A DNA stretch of 64,000 nucleotides from Tannerellaceae bacterium (GCA_031288615.1 JAITRC010000013.1:26682-90681); one strand, 5' to 3'; shown: positions 9,117-20,246, counted from the first letter of the stretch. Numbers and translations: made by a program. The notes: generated by a model from the letters alone, not told the origin.

Positions 9117-10385
9117 TTAATATTGGCGTACGACTTGCTCGTAAATACGACGTACTTTTTCTCCCGCATACTCCCACTTAATGTTGTCTACCTCTTTTTT
9201 CCCTTCCTCGCGGAGAAACCGGTACATCGAAGGGTAGGTAACGATTGAGTACATTGCGTCGGCCATTGCTTCTATATCCCAATAGTCTACACAGATGGCA
9301 TGCTCCAATATCTCCGCGCAACCCGACTGCTTGGAAATAATAGTCGGTACACCGCATTGCATGGCTTCCAGCGGCGATATTCCAAACGGTTCGGACACTG
9401 ACGGCATCACGTATGCATCACTTGACTTCAATACCTCGTATACCTGTATCCCTTTCATAAATCCCGTAAAGTGGAACTTGTCCGAGATATGACGCGAGGC
9501 CACCAATCGTATCACTTTATCCGTCATGTCTCCACTCCCCGCCATCACAAAACGTACATTATTTGCCTTGCTCAGCACTTTGGCGGCTGCTTCCACAAAA
9601 TATTCGGGGCCTTTCTGCATCGTGATTCGTCCCAGAAACGTGATCACCTTATCCTTCACTCCTCTCTTATCCTTGATTGCAAGAATTTCGGAGCTAAGCG
9701 GCTCTACCGCATTGTGCACCGTCGTCACCTTGTCCGGATGCTGATGATATTTTTCAATCACCGTTTGACGCGTCAGATTACTCACCGTAATAATATGGTC
9801 GGCATAATCCATCCCGTTCTTCTCTATACCATAGACAGAGGGATTGACATTCCCTCTACTGCGATCATAATCCGTTGCATGGACATGGATTATGAGAGGC
9901 TTCCCACTCACCATCTTGGCATGGATACCGGCCGGGTAAGTCAGCCAGTCGTGTGCATGGATCACGTCGTAACTCTCCGTCCTTGCCACTACACCAGCTA
10001 CAATCGAATAGTTATCAATCTCCTCCATCAGATTGTCCGGATACCGGCCTGAAAACTCAAAGCAACCCAGGTCGTTCACGTAACGGTAGCTAAAATCGGC
10101 ATAAATATGGTCTCTATAATCGAAATACTTCTGGGGATCCGTATGGAAAGATTCCAGCCTCCATTTCACATGCTCCATATTTGTCTCCCGCCATACTATC
10201 GGTACGTTGCACATCCCCACAATCCGCAGGAACTGCTGGTCTTCATCGCCCCACGGCTTAGGGATGCAGAACACAATTTCCATATCTCCTTGGGTCGCCA
10301 TACCTCGCGTCAACCCGTAGCTCGCCGTACCCAAGCCTCCGAGTATATGGGGTGGGAATTCCCACCCGAACATTAGCGCCTTCAT
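9117..10385 (-). CDS. Glycosyltransferase family 4 (glycogen synthase-like)
   Basis: A 422-residue retaining GT4 enzyme. The N-terminus MKALMFGWEFPPHILGGLG contains the nucleotide-sugar loop of glycogen/starch synthases, HAHDWLTYPAG lies near residue 145, FLGRITMQKGPEYFVEAA near 270, and the catalytic E-x7-E region is SVSEPFGISPLEAMQCG. It probably elongates glycogen-like alpha-glucan from UDP- or ADP-glucose. It is the first gene of the minus-strand operon reaching 2987. Two tandem -7 boxes lie about 50 bases before the start, and clpB diverges on the other side. Confidence 0.9.
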   Translation of the reverse strand: MKALMFGWEFPPHILGGLGTASYGLTRGMATQGDMEIVFCIPKPWGDEDQQFLRIVGMCNVPIVWRETNMEHVKWRLESFHTDPQKYFDYRDHIYADFSYRYVNDLGCFEFSGRYPDNLMEEIDNYSIVAGVVARTESYDVIHAHDWLTYPAGIHAKMVSGKPLIIHVHATDYDRSRGNVNPSVYGIEKNGMDYADHIITVSNLTRQTVIEKYHQHPDKVTTVHNAVEPLSSEILAIKDKRGVKDKVITFLGRITMQKGPEYFVEAAAKVLSKANNVRFVMAGSGDMTDKVIRLVASRHISDKFHFTGFMKGIQVYEVLKSSDAYVMPSVSEPFGISPLEAMQCGVPTIISKQSGCAEILEHAICVDYWDIEAMADAMYSIVTYPSMYRFLREEGKKEVDNIKWEYAGEKVRRIYEQVVRQY

Positions 10386-10438
10386 TCCTTTCCTCTCAAC
10401 GGAGCTTCCCGATTCCTTGCCACTTCGTCTTTCATTTG

Positions 10439-10454
10439 CAAAGTTACAAAGTTA
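10439..10454 (-). promoter_or_regulatory. Two tandem -7 boxes upstream of the glycogen synthase operon
   Basis: On the minus strand TAACTTTG occurs twice back to back (10447-10454 and 10439-10446), both exact TAnnTTTG matches. Either could drive the operon beginning at 10385. A tandem pair may give two closely spaced transcription starts. Confidence 0.5.
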
Positions 10455-10577
10455 ACCCACATTTTTGTATCCTCTCCATACTGATCGCCTTTTCTTCCGG
10501 CCTTCTTCATGGCATCGTTTTTGCAGGTCGTATCATGCGAGAAGTTGACTAACAATAACTCTAAACCATTGAAAACG

Positions 10578-13166
10578 ATGAATCTGAATAATTTTACAAT
10601 TAAAGGACAAGAAGCTGTACAATCGGCTGTTGAGCTGGTTGTGAAGCACGGACAGCAAGCGATAGAACCTGTACATCTTTTAAAAGCTGTCATTTTGACA
10701 GGCGAAAGTGTCATAAATTACATCTTTCACAAAATAGGGCTGAATGTATCCGGTTTGCATGTAGCCATTGACCGCCTGGTTGAAGCCGGTACGAAAGTAT
10801 CGGGGGGTGAACCTTATTTTTCACGAGAAACAGAAAGCGTACTCCTCCAGGCTGTAGAAATCTCCGGCAAAATGGGGGATAAGTACGTTTCCTTGGAGCA
10901 TATCCTAATGGCCTTACTGAAAGTGAATAGTCCCGCCTCACAGCTTCTAAAGGATATGGGCTTGACTGGAAAGGACTTACAGGCCGCCATTGAAGAATTG
11001 AGAAAAGGAAGTAAAGTAACAAGCCCTTCGGCGGAAGACACCTATGATGCACTCGGTAAATATGCGGTGAATCTGAACGAACGGGCGCGTACAGGGAAAT
11101 TGGACCCCGTCATCGGGAGGGACGATGAGATACGCCGCGTGCTCCAGATATTGAGCCGAAGGACTAAGAACAACCCCATCTTAATCGGTGAACCCGGTGT
11201 AGGGAAGACAGCTATCGCCGAAGGTTTGGCTCATCGTATCATTCGAGGTGATGTACCGGAAAACCTGAAGTCAAAACAGCTCTTTTCTTTGGATATGGGA
11301 GCTTTAGTAGCGGGAGCCAAATACAAAGGTGAATTTGAGGAACGGCTAAAGTCGGTGGTCAATGAAGTGATCAAGTCGGAAGGGGAGATCATTCTTTTTA
11401 TTGACGAGATACACACCTTAGTGGGAGCAGGCAAGGGTGAGGGTGCTATGGATGCAGCGAATATCCTGAAACCGGCTTTGGCGCGGGGTGAGTTACGGGC
11501 TATTGGAGCGACCACTCTGAATGAGTATCAAAAATACTTTGAAAAAGATAAAGCTTTGGAGCGCCGCTTCCAGATTGTGATGACGGAAGAGCCGGACGAA
11601 GCTGATACCATCTCCATCCTTCGGGGGTTAAAAGAAAAGTACGAGACCCACCACAAGGTACGTATTAAGGACGATGCGATTATAGCTGCCGTACAGCTCT
11701 CCTCGCGTTATATCACTGACCGTTTTCTGCCCGACAAGGCCATTGACCTCATGGACGAAGCAGCTGCCCGCCTCCGTATACAAGTCGATTCCGTACCTGA
11801 ATCACTGGATGAGATATCCCGCCGCATCAAGCAACTGGAAATAGAACGCGAAGCCATCAAACGCGAAGATGACACTGCTAAACTGGAATCTCTTGGAAAG
11901 GAAATTGCCAACCTCAAAGAAGAAGAGAAGCGCCAGAAAGCACAGTGGCAAACCGAAAAAGGCCTGGTCGGACGTATCCAGCAGAACAAGAGTGATATTG
12001 AGCATTTGAAATTTGAGGCCGACAAGGCAGAACGCGAGGGAGATTACGGCAAAGTAGCCGAGTTACGTTACGGGAGGATTAAGGCTAAAGAGGCTGAAAT
12101 AGAGCAGGTACAGGCGCAACTGCATGCCCTGCAAGGAGCGGCGGCAATGATCAAAGAGGAAGTGGATAGTGAGGATATTGCTGATGTCGTATCTCGCTGG
12201 ACAGGTATCCCTGTGAACAAGATGATGCAGAGTGAAAAGGACAAACTGTTGCACCTTGAAGAGGAGTTGCACCGCCGTGTCGTAGGACAGGATGAAGCCA
12301 TCACGGCTGTAGCTGATGCCGTACGGCGTAGTCGTGCGGGGCTGCAGGATCCGCGTAGGCCGGTAGGCTCCTTTATCTTTCTTGGAACAACGGGCGTTGG
12401 TAAAACGGAATTGGCTAAGGCCTTGGCTGGATACCTCTTTGATGATGATAGTATGATGACCCGCATTGATATGAGCGAGTATCAAGAAAAATTCAGTGCC
12501 ACCCGTCTCATCGGTGCTCCTCCGGGATACGTAGGATACGAGGAAGGAGGGCAACTTACCGAAGCGATACGCCGCAAACCCTATTCTGTCGTCCTTTTCG
12601 ACGAGATTGAGAAAGCGCATCCAGACGTATTCAATGTCCTTTTGCAGGTGCTGGACGATGGAAGACTGACTGATAACAAAGGACGAACGGTGAATTTCAA
12701 GAATACCATTATCATCATGACCAGTAATCTCGGATCCTCGCTCATCCGTGAAAATATGGAACAGATTGATAGGACTAATCGCGAACGCATCATCCGTGAT
12801 ACCCGTGCGCAAGTCCTGGAGCTACTCCGAAAATCCATACGACCCGAATTTCTCAACCGAATTGATGAGGTAATCATGTTTACTCCTTTAAACGAGGACG
12901 AGATATGCCGCATCGTGACCTTGCAACTGGATGCTGTCCGGCAGACGCTTGCCGGTAACGGTATTACACTCAACTTCACTCCCGAAGCGGTCGCTTTTAT
13001 TTCTTCCGAAGGCTATGATCCGCAGTTTGGTGCCCGCCCCGTAAAACGTGTCATTCAAAAATATGTACTCAATGAGCTGTCTAAGGAAATACTTGGCACG
13101 AAGATAGACCGTAGCCGTCCCATTTTGATTGGTCGTTCGGGAGACGGGCTTACTTTCCACCAATAA
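10578..13166 (+). CDS. clpB: ATP-dependent disaggregase ClpB
   Basis: An 862-residue Hsp100 chaperone that threads aggregated proteins through a hexamer with DnaK help. The N-terminal Clp repeat domain covers residues 1-150, AAA+ module 1 has [10 protein letters not shown] and [12 protein letters not shown], a long coiled-coil middle domain covers about residues 400-530 (Glu/Lys/Arg rich), and AAA+ module 2 has [10 protein letters not shown] and [11 protein letters not shown]. The start [13 protein letters not shown] is the family start; the upstream in-frame codons do not resemble ClpB. No exact -7 box precedes it; a weaker CGTTTTTG is present at about 10516. Confidence 0.97.
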   Translation: MNLNNFTIKGQEAVQSAVELVVKHGQQAIEPVHLLKAVILTGESVINYIFHKIGLNVSGLHVAIDRLVEAGTKVSGGEPYFSRETESVLLQAVEISGKMGDKYVSLEHILMALLKVNSPASQLLKDMGLTGKDLQAAIEELRKGSKVTSPSAEDTYDALGKYAVNLNERARTGKLDPVIGRDDEIRRVLQILSRRTKNNPILIGEPGVGKTAIAEGLAHRIIRGDVPENLKSKQLFSLDMGALVAGAKYKGEFEERLKSVVNEVIKSEGEIILFIDEIHTLVGAGKGEGAMDAANILKPALARGELRAIGATTLNEYQKYFEKDKALERRFQIVMTEEPDEADTISILRGLKEKYETHHKVRIKDDAIIAAVQLSSRYITDRFLPDKAIDLMDEAAARLRIQVDSVPESLDEISRRIKQLEIEREAIKREDDTAKLESLGKEIANLKEEEKRQKAQWQTEKGLVGRIQQNKSDIEHLKFEADKAEREGDYGKVAELRYGRIKAKEAEIEQVQAQLHALQGAAAMIKEEVDSEDIADVVSRWTGIPVNKMMQSEKDKLLHLEEELHRRVVGQDEAITAVADAVRRSRAGLQDPRRPVGSFIFLGTTGVGKTELAKALAGYLFDDDSMMTRIDMSEYQEKFSATRLIGAPPGYVGYEEGGQLTEAIRRKPYSVVLFDEIEKAHPDVFNVLLQVLDDGRLTDNKGRTVNFKNTIIIMTSNLGSSLIRENMEQIDRTNRERIIRDTRAQVLELLRKSIRPEFLNRIDEVIMFTPLNEDEICRIVTLQLDAVRQTLAGNGITLNFTPEAVAFISSEGYDPQFGARPVKRVIQKYVLNELSKEILGTKIDRSRPILIGRSGDGLTFHQ

Positions 13167-13170
13167 GGTT

Positions 13171-13178
13171 TACTTTTG
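13171..13178 (+). promoter_or_regulatory. -7 box for hisH-hisA
   Basis: TACTTTTG is an exact TAnnTTTG match 33 bases before the hisH ATG. It overlaps the in-frame TTG at 13176, which argues against that codon as the start. AAGGAGG at 13204-13210 sits unusually close to the ATG at 13212. Confidence 0.55.
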
Positions 13179-13211
13179 CGTCCATTCGCTAACAGAGCTA
13201 ATCAAGGAGGA

Positions 13212-13802
13212 ATGGACGTAGTTATCATCAAGTATAATGCAGGTAATATTTGTTCGGTGGATTATGCGCTCAAACGTCTGGGTATCACACCGGTGATAAC
13301 GGATGAGGTTGAGCGCATCCGCCGGGCGGACAAGGTGATCTTCCCAGGAGTAGGGGAAGCCAATACGACGATGTCTTACCTTCGGGAACGGCGACTGGAT
13401 GAGTTGATACGCAGTTTGAGGCAACCGGTGTTGGGTATTTGTATTGGTATGCAGCTATTGTGTCGCCACTCGGAAGAAGGGAATGCAGATTGTATCGGGG
13501 TTTTCGAAACTGAGGTAAAGCGTTTTGTCTCTCTCCGCCACGAAGACAAGATACCCCACATGGGGTGGAACACATTGACAAACGTTTCGGGCGTACTTTT
13601 CCCTCCTTCTTTGGAAAACTCTTTCGTCTATTTTGTCCACAGCTATTACGTGCCGGTCAATACCTGTACCGTAGCCCTTACCGAATACACCCAGCCTTTT
13701 AGTTCCGCTCTTCACAAGGATAATTTCTACGCCACGCAATTTCATCCCGAAAAGAGTGGTTCCATAGGTGAAACAATCTTGCGTAATTTCTTGAATATAT
13801 GA
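13212..13802 (+). CDS. hisH: Imidazole glycerol phosphate synthase glutamine amidotransferase subunit
   Basis: A 196-residue class I glutamine amidotransferase that supplies ammonia to HisF in histidine synthesis. [12 protein letters not shown] at the N-terminus, [11 protein letters not shown], the nucleophile-elbow motif GICIGMQLL, and the late FHPEKSG carrying the catalytic His/Glu pair are all present. The ATG at 13212 is chosen from the family N-terminus and the promoter position. The stop codon overlaps the hisA start (ATGA), so the two are translationally coupled. The synthase partner HisF is not encoded in this window. Confidence 0.95.
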   Translation: MDVVIIKYNAGNICSVDYALKRLGITPVITDEVERIRRADKVIFPGVGEANTTMSYLRERRLDELIRSLRQPVLGICIGMQLLCRHSEEGNADCIGVFETEVKRFVSLRHEDKIPHMGWNTLTNVSGVLFPPSLENSFVYFVHSYYVPVNTCTVALTEYTQPFSSALHKDNFYATQFHPEKSGSIGETILRNFLNI

Positions 13803-14506
13803 TAGAAATCATCCCCGCCATTGACCTCATTGAGGGGAAATGCGTACGACTGACTCAAGGCGACTACCAAACAAAAAAGATTTATAATGAAGATCCGGTA
13901 GAAGTAGCTCGCCATTTTGAAGATTGTGGCGTTAAGCGCCTTCATGTCGTCGATCTTGATGGAGCGCGAGCGGGACGCATCATCAACTACCGGATGCTGG
14001 AGAAGCTCGCTTCGCATACTTCTTTACGGATTGACTTCGGCGGTGGTCTCAAACAGGATACGGACTTGGAGATAGCCTTTAACAGCGGAGCCGAAATGGT
14101 TACCGGAGGAAGTATTGCCGTCAAGTCTCCCGACGTCTTCCTTTCGTGGCTGGAACGCTTCGGCAGTGAACGCATCATTCTCGGCGCCGACGCCAAAGAC
14201 CGTTACATAGCCATCAGCGGATGGCAAGAGACCACGCAAGCGGAACTCATCCCCTTCATTGCCGATTACTACGACAAAGGTATTCGTACCATTATCTGTA
14301 CCGATATTGGGTGCGACGGCATGTTGCAAGGCCCGGCTGTCAGCTTATATAAAGAGATACGGAAATCTGTTCCTGTCTACCTTATTGCCAGTGGTGGTGT
14401 AGGATCGGCTGAAGACATCCACCAACTTGACGAAGCCGGTATTCCTGCCGTCATCGTAGGCAAGGCTATCTACGAAGGGAAAATTTCTTTGGACGAATTT
14501 CTTTAG
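13799..14506 (+). CDS. hisA: ProFAR isomerase (phosphoribosylformimino-AICAR-P isomerase)
   Basis: A 235-residue (beta-alpha)8 barrel enzyme of histidine synthesis that isomerises ProFAR to PRFAR. The opening [20 protein letters not shown] has the catalytic Asp, [11 protein letters not shown] follows, and the second half has [12 protein letters not shown] with the catalytic Asp and [12 protein letters not shown], a phosphate-binding loop. It overlaps hisH by 4 bp. The gene ends tail to tail with the glycosyltransferase gene (4-bp overlap), where hisF and hisIE would usually continue in related genomes. Confidence 0.95.
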   Translation: MIEIIPAIDLIEGKCVRLTQGDYQTKKIYNEDPVEVARHFEDCGVKRLHVVDLDGARAGRIINYRMLEKLASHTSLRIDFGGGLKQDTDLEIAFNSGAEMVTGGSIAVKSPDVFLSWLERFGSERIILGADAKDRYIAISGWQETTQAELIPFIADYYDKGIRTIICTDIGCDGMLQGPAVSLYKEIRKSVPVYLIASGGVGSAEDIHQLDEAGIPAVIVGKAIYEGKISLDEFL

Positions 14507-15669
14507 TTCATCCGGAAGGCGTATTTTCTCTTACGGTGAAAAATCCGGCGGATATGGATATACACTCCGAGCAGCGGGTGTATAAATTCCAGTGCAAACA
14601 ACCACACCGTGACGGGTTTCTGCCTAAACAAAGCAGATGCTTTATGCAAGATCACTGCCTTGATCACGTAGCGTATAAGTACAAGACCTCCCGCCACAAT
14701 ACTCATTCTCCACATACCGGATACCCCCCCCGTAAGCACAACTGCAATTCCCGCTCCGATAAAAAGGAAATAAGACAACGTTTCCATCCGGAAAAGCATA
14801 GGCATTACGCCTTTGTAGCGGGAACTTGTAACGACACGGGCAAACTTTGTCACCATCCATTGACGAAACTCAGATACCGGAGCCATTTCGGTGAGGCTAT
14901 CCTGAGAATAAACAATGCAGGTATTTTTCGGCGTTGCCGATTCATTGACGAATAAGTCATCATCTCCATCGCGTAAAGCCAACGATTGGCAATATCCTTT
15001 TTTGTTAAAAAACAAAGATTTCCGATAAGACAGGTTACGTCCGTTACCGGTAAATGGATGGCGAGCAAGGGTAGCCGAGAGGTACTGCATCCCTTCCATC
15101 AAGTTGTCGTAAGCAATGAAGTGATGCATGAAGCCATCTGTGTAACGATAACCGCACAGTCCCTGTACAATTTCCGTTTCGGGAGTATAGGCCTGTGAAA
15201 GAGAGGTTATCCATTTGTTACTTATAGGATGACAGTGGGCTTCGGTGAAAAGAAGGATGTCGTGCCTGGCCGCCTTGATACCTATCGTAAGAGCTAATTT
15301 CTTACGACTGATGTATTTAGCTCCTTCTGGAATATAGGTATAGTAGAGGTTGGTATATTCTTTTTCAAGCTTTTTGAGCACCATTTCAGTCTGGTCGGAT
15401 GTGTTGTCAATAACTACTATCACTTCATAAAAAGGATAGTCCTGCGAAAGCAGGGATAACAGTTGCTCTTGTAATGTTTCTACATCACACTCAACATACA
15501 GTACAATTGAAACGGACGGAAAGGAACTGATCTTTTTCTTTGCAGGAGGCGCTTGATAAATCTTTCGTAACGGACAGGCATACAATAACAGCCAGTACAC
15601 CGCTTGAACAAGAAACAAACTTACCGTGATCCCCATCAAGGCATAAACGACTGGCACCACATTTTCCAT
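14503..15669 (-). CDS. Membrane glycosyltransferase family 2
   Basis: A 388-residue processive-type GT2 protein. A transmembrane helix lies at residues 5-30, the GT-A domain follows ([31 protein letters not shown] with the first Asp, and a TEAHCHP segment in place of DxD), and two or three membrane helices cover residues about 290-370. The [16 protein letters not shown] region precedes these. It is likely to make or extend a cell-surface polysaccharide at the inner membrane. It is the last gene of the rplU-rpmA-lysA transcription unit, 15 bp after lysA. The acceptor cannot be predicted. Confidence 0.82.
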   Translation of the reverse strand: MENVVPVVYALMGITVSLFLVQAVYWLLLYACPLRKIYQAPPAKKKISSFPSVSIVLYVECDVETLQEQLLSLLSQDYPFYEVIVVIDNTSDQTEMVLKKLEKEYTNLYYTYIPEGAKYISRKKLALTIGIKAARHDILLFTEAHCHPISNKWITSLSQAYTPETEIVQGLCGYRYTDGFMHHFIAYDNLMEGMQYLSATLARHPFTGNGRNLSYRKSLFFNKKGYCQSLALRDGDDDLFVNESATPKNTCIVYSQDSLTEMAPVSEFRQWMVTKFARVVTSSRYKGVMPMLFRMETLSYFLFIGAGIAVVLTGGVSGMWRMSIVAGGLVLIRYVIKAVILHKASALFRQKPVTVWLFALEFIHPLLGVYIHIRRIFHRKRKYAFRMN

Positions 15670-15684
15670 TCCTATCCTGAATTA

Positions 15685-16851
15685 TTACAATTCGTCGGAG
15701 AAAAAAGACTGGGGCAGCTTGCGGCAGTTATACTGCGAGGCCATCGTTTCCCCGTAAGCCCCCGCCGAACGAAAGGCCAGCAAATCACCACGCCTTACTT
15801 GGTTCAAGCGAACATCTTGTCCGAAGACATCGGACGACTCACATATCGGCCCCACTACATCGTACTGATCTTCAGCAGCTTCATTACTCAGGTTTTCTAT
15901 CCGGTGATAAGCGTCGTACATCGCCGGCCGAAGCAAGTCCGTAAAACCGGCATCCATGACGGCAAACTTTTTCACTTCTCCTTCTTTCACGTACAACACC
16001 CGTGAAATAAGACTACCGCACTGGGCAACGACAGAACGTCCGGGTTCGAAATGAACTTCTTGTTCGGGACGAAGGTGGAGTAGCTTATGAAAAGCCGCAA
16101 AATAATCTTCGAAAGCCGGAATGGGGAGATGGTTTGGATGGTAGTAGTCTACCCCTAATCCTCCACCTACATTAATGTGCTCTATGACCGTACCTTGTGA
16201 TTCCAACAAAGTTTGTACTTCGTTGATACGTACCGCCAAGTCGCGAAATGGCGACATATCGGTTATCTGCGACCCGATGTGACAATGAATTCCTATCAGC
16301 CGGACATGCCTCATCGCGTTCATACGTTGCAGGGTTCCTTCTAAAATGCCACCGAAGTTGATGCCGAATTTATTTTCCCGCTTCCCCGTCGTGATTTTGG
16401 CATGGGTATGGGCATCTACATCAGGGTTAATACGCAAAGCTACTGCCGCCGTTTTCCTTTTGTTCGCTGCCAAGGCATCCAACACTTCCAATTCGGCCAG
16501 GGACTCCACATTGAAACAGAAGATATTACTCTCCAGCCCAAGTTCTATCTCCCAGTCGGCTTTTCCGACACCAGCAAAAACAATCTTTTCTGCAGGGAAA
16601 CCTGCTTTCAAGGCAGCACACACTTCCCCCCCGCTTACGCAGTCCGCACCAACACCGTACCCCGCAATCAAGGACAACAAACGGGGATTGGCATTGGCTT
16701 TTACCGCAAAATGTATCTTATAACCATACTTCCCCGCCTCCGCCACAACCATCTCTAACGTCTTGTGCAACAAGGCGGTATCGTAGTAGTAGAAGGGGGT
16801 TTCTAACGTTTGGAAGCGATCAATCGGAAAATCCCCCTTGCACGGACACAT
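15685..16851 (-). CDS. lysA: Diaminopimelate decarboxylase
   Basis: A 388-residue PLP-dependent fold-III decarboxylase making L-lysine from meso-diaminopimelate. LETPFYYYD is near the N-terminus, the PLP lysine is in [19 protein letters not shown] and HCHIGSQI bind phosphate, [11 protein letters not shown] is the C-terminal-domain signature, and CESSDVFG holds the active-site Cys. Start at 16851 ([11 protein letters not shown]) matches relatives and overlaps the 3' end of rpmA by 32 bp. It works downstream of dapL and dapF, which lie elsewhere in this window (52-54 kb). Confidence 0.95.
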   Translation of the reverse strand: MCPCKGDFPIDRFQTLETPFYYYDTALLHKTLEMVVAEAGKYGYKIHFAVKANANPRLLSLIAGYGVGADCVSGGEVCAALKAGFPAEKIVFAGVGKADWEIELGLESNIFCFNVESLAELEVLDALAANKRKTAAVALRINPDVDAHTHAKITTGKRENKFGINFGGILEGTLQRMNAMRHVRLIGIHCHIGSQITDMSPFRDLAVRINEVQTLLESQGTVIEHINVGGGLGVDYYHPNHLPIPAFEDYFAAFHKLLHLRPEQEVHFEPGRSVVAQCGSLISRVLYVKEGEVKKFAVMDAGFTDLLRPAMYDAYHRIENLSNEAAEDQYDVVGPICESSDVFGQDVRLNQVRRGDLLAFRSAGAYGETMASQYNCRKLPQSFFSDEL

Positions 16852-17083
16852 AGGATCTGTCCCCTTTCCTTTTACGGAAACAAACAACGCCGTCAATCAA
16901 GGCGAACAATGTATGATCGCGTCCAATGCCCACGTTTTCACCCGGATGATGAGCCGTACCCCGCTGCCGAACTATGATGTTACCCGCTTTGGCAAACTGT
17001 CCACCAAACAATTTTACGCCTAAGCGCTTACTTTCCGATTCGCGTCCGTTCTTCGAACTACCGACTCCCTTTTTATGTGCCAT
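16820..17083 (-). CDS. rpmA: 50S ribosomal protein L27
   Basis: An 87-residue L27, a protein near the peptidyl-transferase centre. The N-terminus [18 protein letters not shown] is highly conserved and begins directly without the cleavable extension seen in Firmicutes. [22 protein letters not shown] and [12 protein letters not shown] complete the family pattern. It follows rplU by 47 bp in the usual L21-L27 order. The last 32 bp also encode the first codons of lysA in another frame, an unusual arrangement. Confidence 0.97.
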   Translation of the reverse strand: MAHKKGVGSSKNGRESESKRLGVKLFGGQFAKAGNIIVRQRGTAHHPGENVGIGRDHTLFALIDGVVCFRKRKGDRSYVSVQGGFSD

Positions 17084-17130
17084 ATCTCTGAATCTACTTT
17101 TTTATACCTAACAAGAAAATACTCACAAAG

Positions 17131-17448
17131 TTAAGCTACAAGCTCTTTGACCAAGAGTTCGGTAAACTGTTGCCTATGGCCTTTGAGTTTACGATATCCT
17201 TTCCTACGCTTCTTATGAAAAACCAATACTTTATCGCCTTTCAGAAGTGGGGAAACTACTTCGCAAATCACTTTAGCACCCTCTACTGTGGGAAGTCCCA
17301 CCGTTACTTGTCCGTCCTTATCTACCAGCAGCACTTTGTCAAACTCCACGGGAGCACCACCTTCCACACCCTGCAAGTGTTGAACGAACAACTTTTTATT
17401 TTGTTCTACCTTAAACTGCTGTCCCGCAATCTCTACAATCACAAACAT
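17131..17448 (-). CDS. rplU: 50S ribosomal protein L21
   Basis: A 105-residue L21, which binds 23S rRNA and pairs with L20. [23 protein letters not shown] is the family N-terminus, and the Lys/Arg-rich segment [21 protein letters not shown] lies near the C-terminus. The ATG at 17448 is chosen because codons upstream do not align with L21. A -7 box lies about 86 bases upstream, so rplU-rpmA-lysA-GT2 form one transcription unit. Confidence 0.97.
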   Translation of the reverse strand: MFVIVEIAGQQFKVEQNKKLFVQHLQGVEGGAPVEFDKVLLVDKDGQVTVGLPTVEGAKVICEVVSPLLKGDKVLVFHKKRRKGYRKLKGHRQQFTELLVKELVA

Positions 17449-17533
17449 TTGTTCCCAATCTTTAAAGGGTTCAGTCCTCGAAGGCGTCGTTCGTTCCGAA
17501 CGCACTTACTGGCCTCCTATAAGGAAATCGCCG

Positions 17534-17541
17534 CAAAAGTA
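17534..17541 (-). promoter_or_regulatory. -7 box of the rplU operon
   Basis: Minus-strand TACTTTTG, an exact TAnnTTTG. A TTG lies 19 bases further upstream, at the right distance for the -33 element. It predicts a 5' leader of about 80 bases before rplU, long enough to hold an autoregulatory structure. Confidence 0.6.
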
Positions 17542-17609
17542 CACTTTGCTCTCAATTAAGCAAGACTTTCCCTAAATAAATTACAAATCCCTTATCTCCT
17601 TAATTTAAA

Positions 17610-17617
17610 TACCTTTG
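17610..17617 (+). promoter_or_regulatory. -7 box of gmd
   Basis: TACCTTTG, an exact TAnnTTTG match, 30 bases before the gmd ATG. The 198-bp space between rplU and gmd thus holds two divergent promoters. Confidence 0.6.
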
Positions 17618-17646
17618 CAGGCCAAGCGAAAGAGAAGGGAAAAGGT

Positions 17647-18795
17647 ATGAAGGTAGCTTTGATCACGGGGGTAACGGGACAAGATGGAGCGTACTTGTCG
17701 GAGTACTTGATCAAGAAAGGGTATGAGGTGCATGGTATCAAGCGCCGATCGTCGTTATTTAATACGGATAGAATTGATCACTTGTACCAAGACCCTCATG
17801 TGAAGGACAGAAACCTTATCCTGCACTATGGGGACTTGACGGACAGCATGAACTTGACACGGATTATCGGGGAGGTGCAGCCGGATGAGATATACAACCT
17901 TGCGGCAATGAGCCACGTGAAGGTGAGTTTTGACACGCCGGAATACACAGCGAATGCGGATGGTTTAGGGACGTTACGTATCCTTGAGGCGGTGAGGCTA
18001 CTCCGGTTAACAGAAAAAACGCGTATTTACCAGGCGTCTACATCGGAACTGTACGGGCTGATACAAGAGACACCGCAACGAGAGACGACGCCTTTCTACC
18101 CGCGTAGTCCGTATGCGGTAGCGAAGCTATATGCCTACTGGATCACGGTAAACTACAGGGAGGCGTATAGGATGCACGCCTCTAACGGTATTCTTTTTAA
18201 CCACGAATCGCCATTACGGGGCGAAACGTTTGTGACACGGAAGGTGACACGTGCCGTAGCCCGTATTGTATTGGGTATGCATACCAAAATGTTTATGGGG
18301 AACCTATCCTCGCGGCGTGACTGGGGTCATGCAAAAGATTACGTGCGTGCCATGTACGCTATTCTGCAACAAGAAACGCCGTCGGATTACGTGATCGCAA
18401 CGGGGGTTACGACGACAATACGGGATTTTATTCATAAAGCCTTCGGCGAAGTCGGTGTCACGATAGGATTTAAGGGAAAAGGAACAGAAGAAGTGGCAAT
18501 CGTAACGACTGTGGACAAGGTGCGATTCAAGGCAACAGTGGGAGAGGAGTATATAGAGGGGATAGAAAAGCGAATAGGAGAGGAAGTGGTGGGGGTAGAT
18601 CCCCAATATTTCCGTCCTACGGAAGTGGAGTTATTAATCGGGGATGCCTCGAAGGCACGGGAGCAGCTGGGATGGATACCGGAATATGATCTGGATGCAC
18701 TTATCAAGGATATGATAGGAAGTGACTTGCGTTTGATGAAGAAGGATGCATATATAAGAAAGGGAGGGTATAGGACGCTGAATTATTTCGAATAA
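17647..18795 (+). CDS. gmd: GDP-mannose 4,6-dehydratase
   Basis: A 382-residue short-chain dehydrogenase/reductase converting GDP-D-mannose to GDP-4-keto-6-deoxy-mannose, the first step to GDP-fucose and related deoxy sugars. [15 protein letters not shown] binds NADP, STSELYG carries the catalytic Ser/Thr region, [13 protein letters not shown] carries the Tyr-x3-Lys pair, and [17 protein letters not shown] is diagnostic of GMD. AAGGGAAAAGG upstream is a plausible ribosome site. The usual partner fcl (GDP-fucose synthase) is not adjacent; an OmpA-family gene follows. Confidence 0.96.
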   Translation: MKVALITGVTGQDGAYLSEYLIKKGYEVHGIKRRSSLFNTDRIDHLYQDPHVKDRNLILHYGDLTDSMNLTRIIGEVQPDEIYNLAAMSHVKVSFDTPEYTANADGLGTLRILEAVRLLRLTEKTRIYQASTSELYGLIQETPQRETTPFYPRSPYAVAKLYAYWITVNYREAYRMHASNGILFNHESPLRGETFVTRKVTRAVARIVLGMHTKMFMGNLSSRRDWGHAKDYVRAMYAILQQETPSDYVIATGVTTTIRDFIHKAFGEVGVTIGFKGKGTEEVAIVTTVDKVRFKATVGEEYIEGIEKRIGEEVVGVDPQYFRPTEVELLIGDASKAREQLGWIPEYDLDALIKDMIGSDLRLMKKDAYIRKGGYRTLNYFE

Positions 18796-18859
18796 AGGAG
18801 GTATGTATTGGAAAAAGGTTTATCTTCGCAACGTTATTGAACTGTTATTCGGAAAAGGT

Positions 18860-20137
18860 ATGAAAACAAGCAGAATGGTTTTGTCTACGTTCTTGATTGG
18901 GCTTGCTGGTTACGTTTCTGCCCAGGAGTTTGTCCCTTTAGATGGGCATAGTACGGAAGCAGGCTACAAGACACATTTTCGGCACAACAAGGCCGGTGAC
19001 AATTGGTTCGTCTCTCTTGGAGGAGGGGTTAACCTGTTTTATGGCGACCGGAGCATGGAAGCAGGTTTGCTGAACCAGTATAGTTTTATTCCTCAGCTTT
19101 CGGTGGGGAAATGGTTCAATCCTTACATCGCATTTCGTATCCATATGCTAGGAGGGCCGGTGGCCTCGCCGCTGGATTTGGAGGGGAAATATGTACAGCG
19201 TGGTTACTTCGGCGGAGCGCATGCCGGTATTCTTTTCGATGTGACCAATCTGTGGGCGCCTTATAATGAAAAGCGATTCTTCCGGTTCATCCCGTGGGTG
19301 GGGATGGGTTACGTACAGCGTTTCCGGACAGGCCTCCCCGAAGGAACAGAGGTAAAAGATGGAATTTTGTACGCAGACGGGATAGATAAGTTGGTGCCCG
19401 ACCCCTACGTGGTAGATATCAGACAGAACGAAGATGGGACGTATGCTTTCCCACGTTCGGAATCACCGACGTTAAATGCTGGTATCCTAACAGCGTTCCG
19501 ACTGACGAAGCGGCTTGACCTGAACATTGAAGTGCAGGGTTCACTCATGAACGAAACGTTCAACCGTATAGCGGGGAGGCAGCTTTCGGACGCCTTGATT
19601 CAGGGATCGGTGGGTTTGACATGGGAATTCGGTAAGCCTACTTTCGAAGTGATCGAACCGAAAGATTACGCGCAGCTCAACGACCTCAATGATCGTATCA
19701 ATGCCTTGCGGGAAGAGAATACTGATCTACTGAAAGAAAATGAAAAGTTAAGCAAACGCCCTGCTTTCTGTCCGGAATGTCCGAAATATCAGCCTGCTTC
19801 TCCGGGTGCCATTGTACATGGGACTCATCAGATCATCCATTTCCGCCTCAACAGTTCTGTTGTGGAAAAGAACCAGCTACCGGCATTGTTCACAATTGCC
19901 GATTTTGTAAGCAGAACGAACACCCATATAACAGTTACGGGTTTCGCAGACCGCAAAACAGGGAGTTCGAAGTATAACAACCTGATATCCGAAAAGCGTG
20001 CAAAGGCTGTTGCTAGCGTGCTGATTGATAAATATAAAGTTCCGCAAGGATTGGTAACAGTTGAATGGAAAGGTTCGGAAGAACAACCTTATGCGGAAAA
20101 CGCATGGAACCGTGTGGTATTGATAAATGTGAAGTAA
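18860..20137 (+). CDS. OmpA-family outer-membrane protein
   Basis: A 425-residue outer-membrane protein. A signal peptide covers residues 1-22 (ends SAQ), an eight-stranded-type beta-barrel domain about residues 35-270, a coiled-coil linker (LREENTDLLKENEKLS) about 285-310, and a C-terminal OmpA peptidoglycan-binding domain with VTGFADRKTGSSKYNNLISEKRA. The start at 18860 gives a proper signal peptide; an ATG at 18803 has a strong AAAGGAGG only one base away, which is too close. A rho-independent terminator follows. It resembles the Omp40/41 type of P. gingivalis. Confidence 0.88.
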   Translation: MKTSRMVLSTFLIGLAGYVSAQEFVPLDGHSTEAGYKTHFRHNKAGDNWFVSLGGGVNLFYGDRSMEAGLLNQYSFIPQLSVGKWFNPYIAFRIHMLGGPVASPLDLEGKYVQRGYFGGAHAGILFDVTNLWAPYNEKRFFRFIPWVGMGYVQRFRTGLPEGTEVKDGILYADGIDKLVPDPYVVDIRQNEDGTYAFPRSESPTLNAGILTAFRLTKRLDLNIEVQGSLMNETFNRIAGRQLSDALIQGSVGLTWEFGKPTFEVIEPKDYAQLNDLNDRINALREENTDLLKENEKLSKRPAFCPECPKYQPASPGAIVHGTHQIIHFRLNSSVVEKNQLPALFTIADFVSRTNTHITVTGFADRKTGSSKYNNLISEKRAKAVASVLIDKYKVPQGLVTVEWKGSEEQPYAENAWNRVVLINVK

Positions 20138-20197
20138 AAAGGTTTGGTTTTCATGGCGGGTCGAGCTTGACAGTTAAAGTCTGGCCGATCCATTTGG

Positions 20198-20232
20198 AAA
20201 AAGGCTGTCCCGACTTTCGGGGCAGCCTTTTC
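20198..20232 (+). terminator. Rho-independent terminator after the OmpA gene
   Basis: A 12-bp stem (AAGGCTGTCCCG against CGGGGCAGCCTT, one wobble pair) with a short ACTTT loop and a following T-run. It separates the OmpA gene from the sugar transferase gene. Confidence 0.85.
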
Positions 20233-20246
20233 GTCCACAAAGGGAT

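Noticed and set aside
18803..18859. Upstream ATG with AAAGGAGG for the OmpA-family gene
   Set aside because: The ribosome site is one base from the ATG and the added 19 residues would disrupt the signal peptide that begins at 18860.
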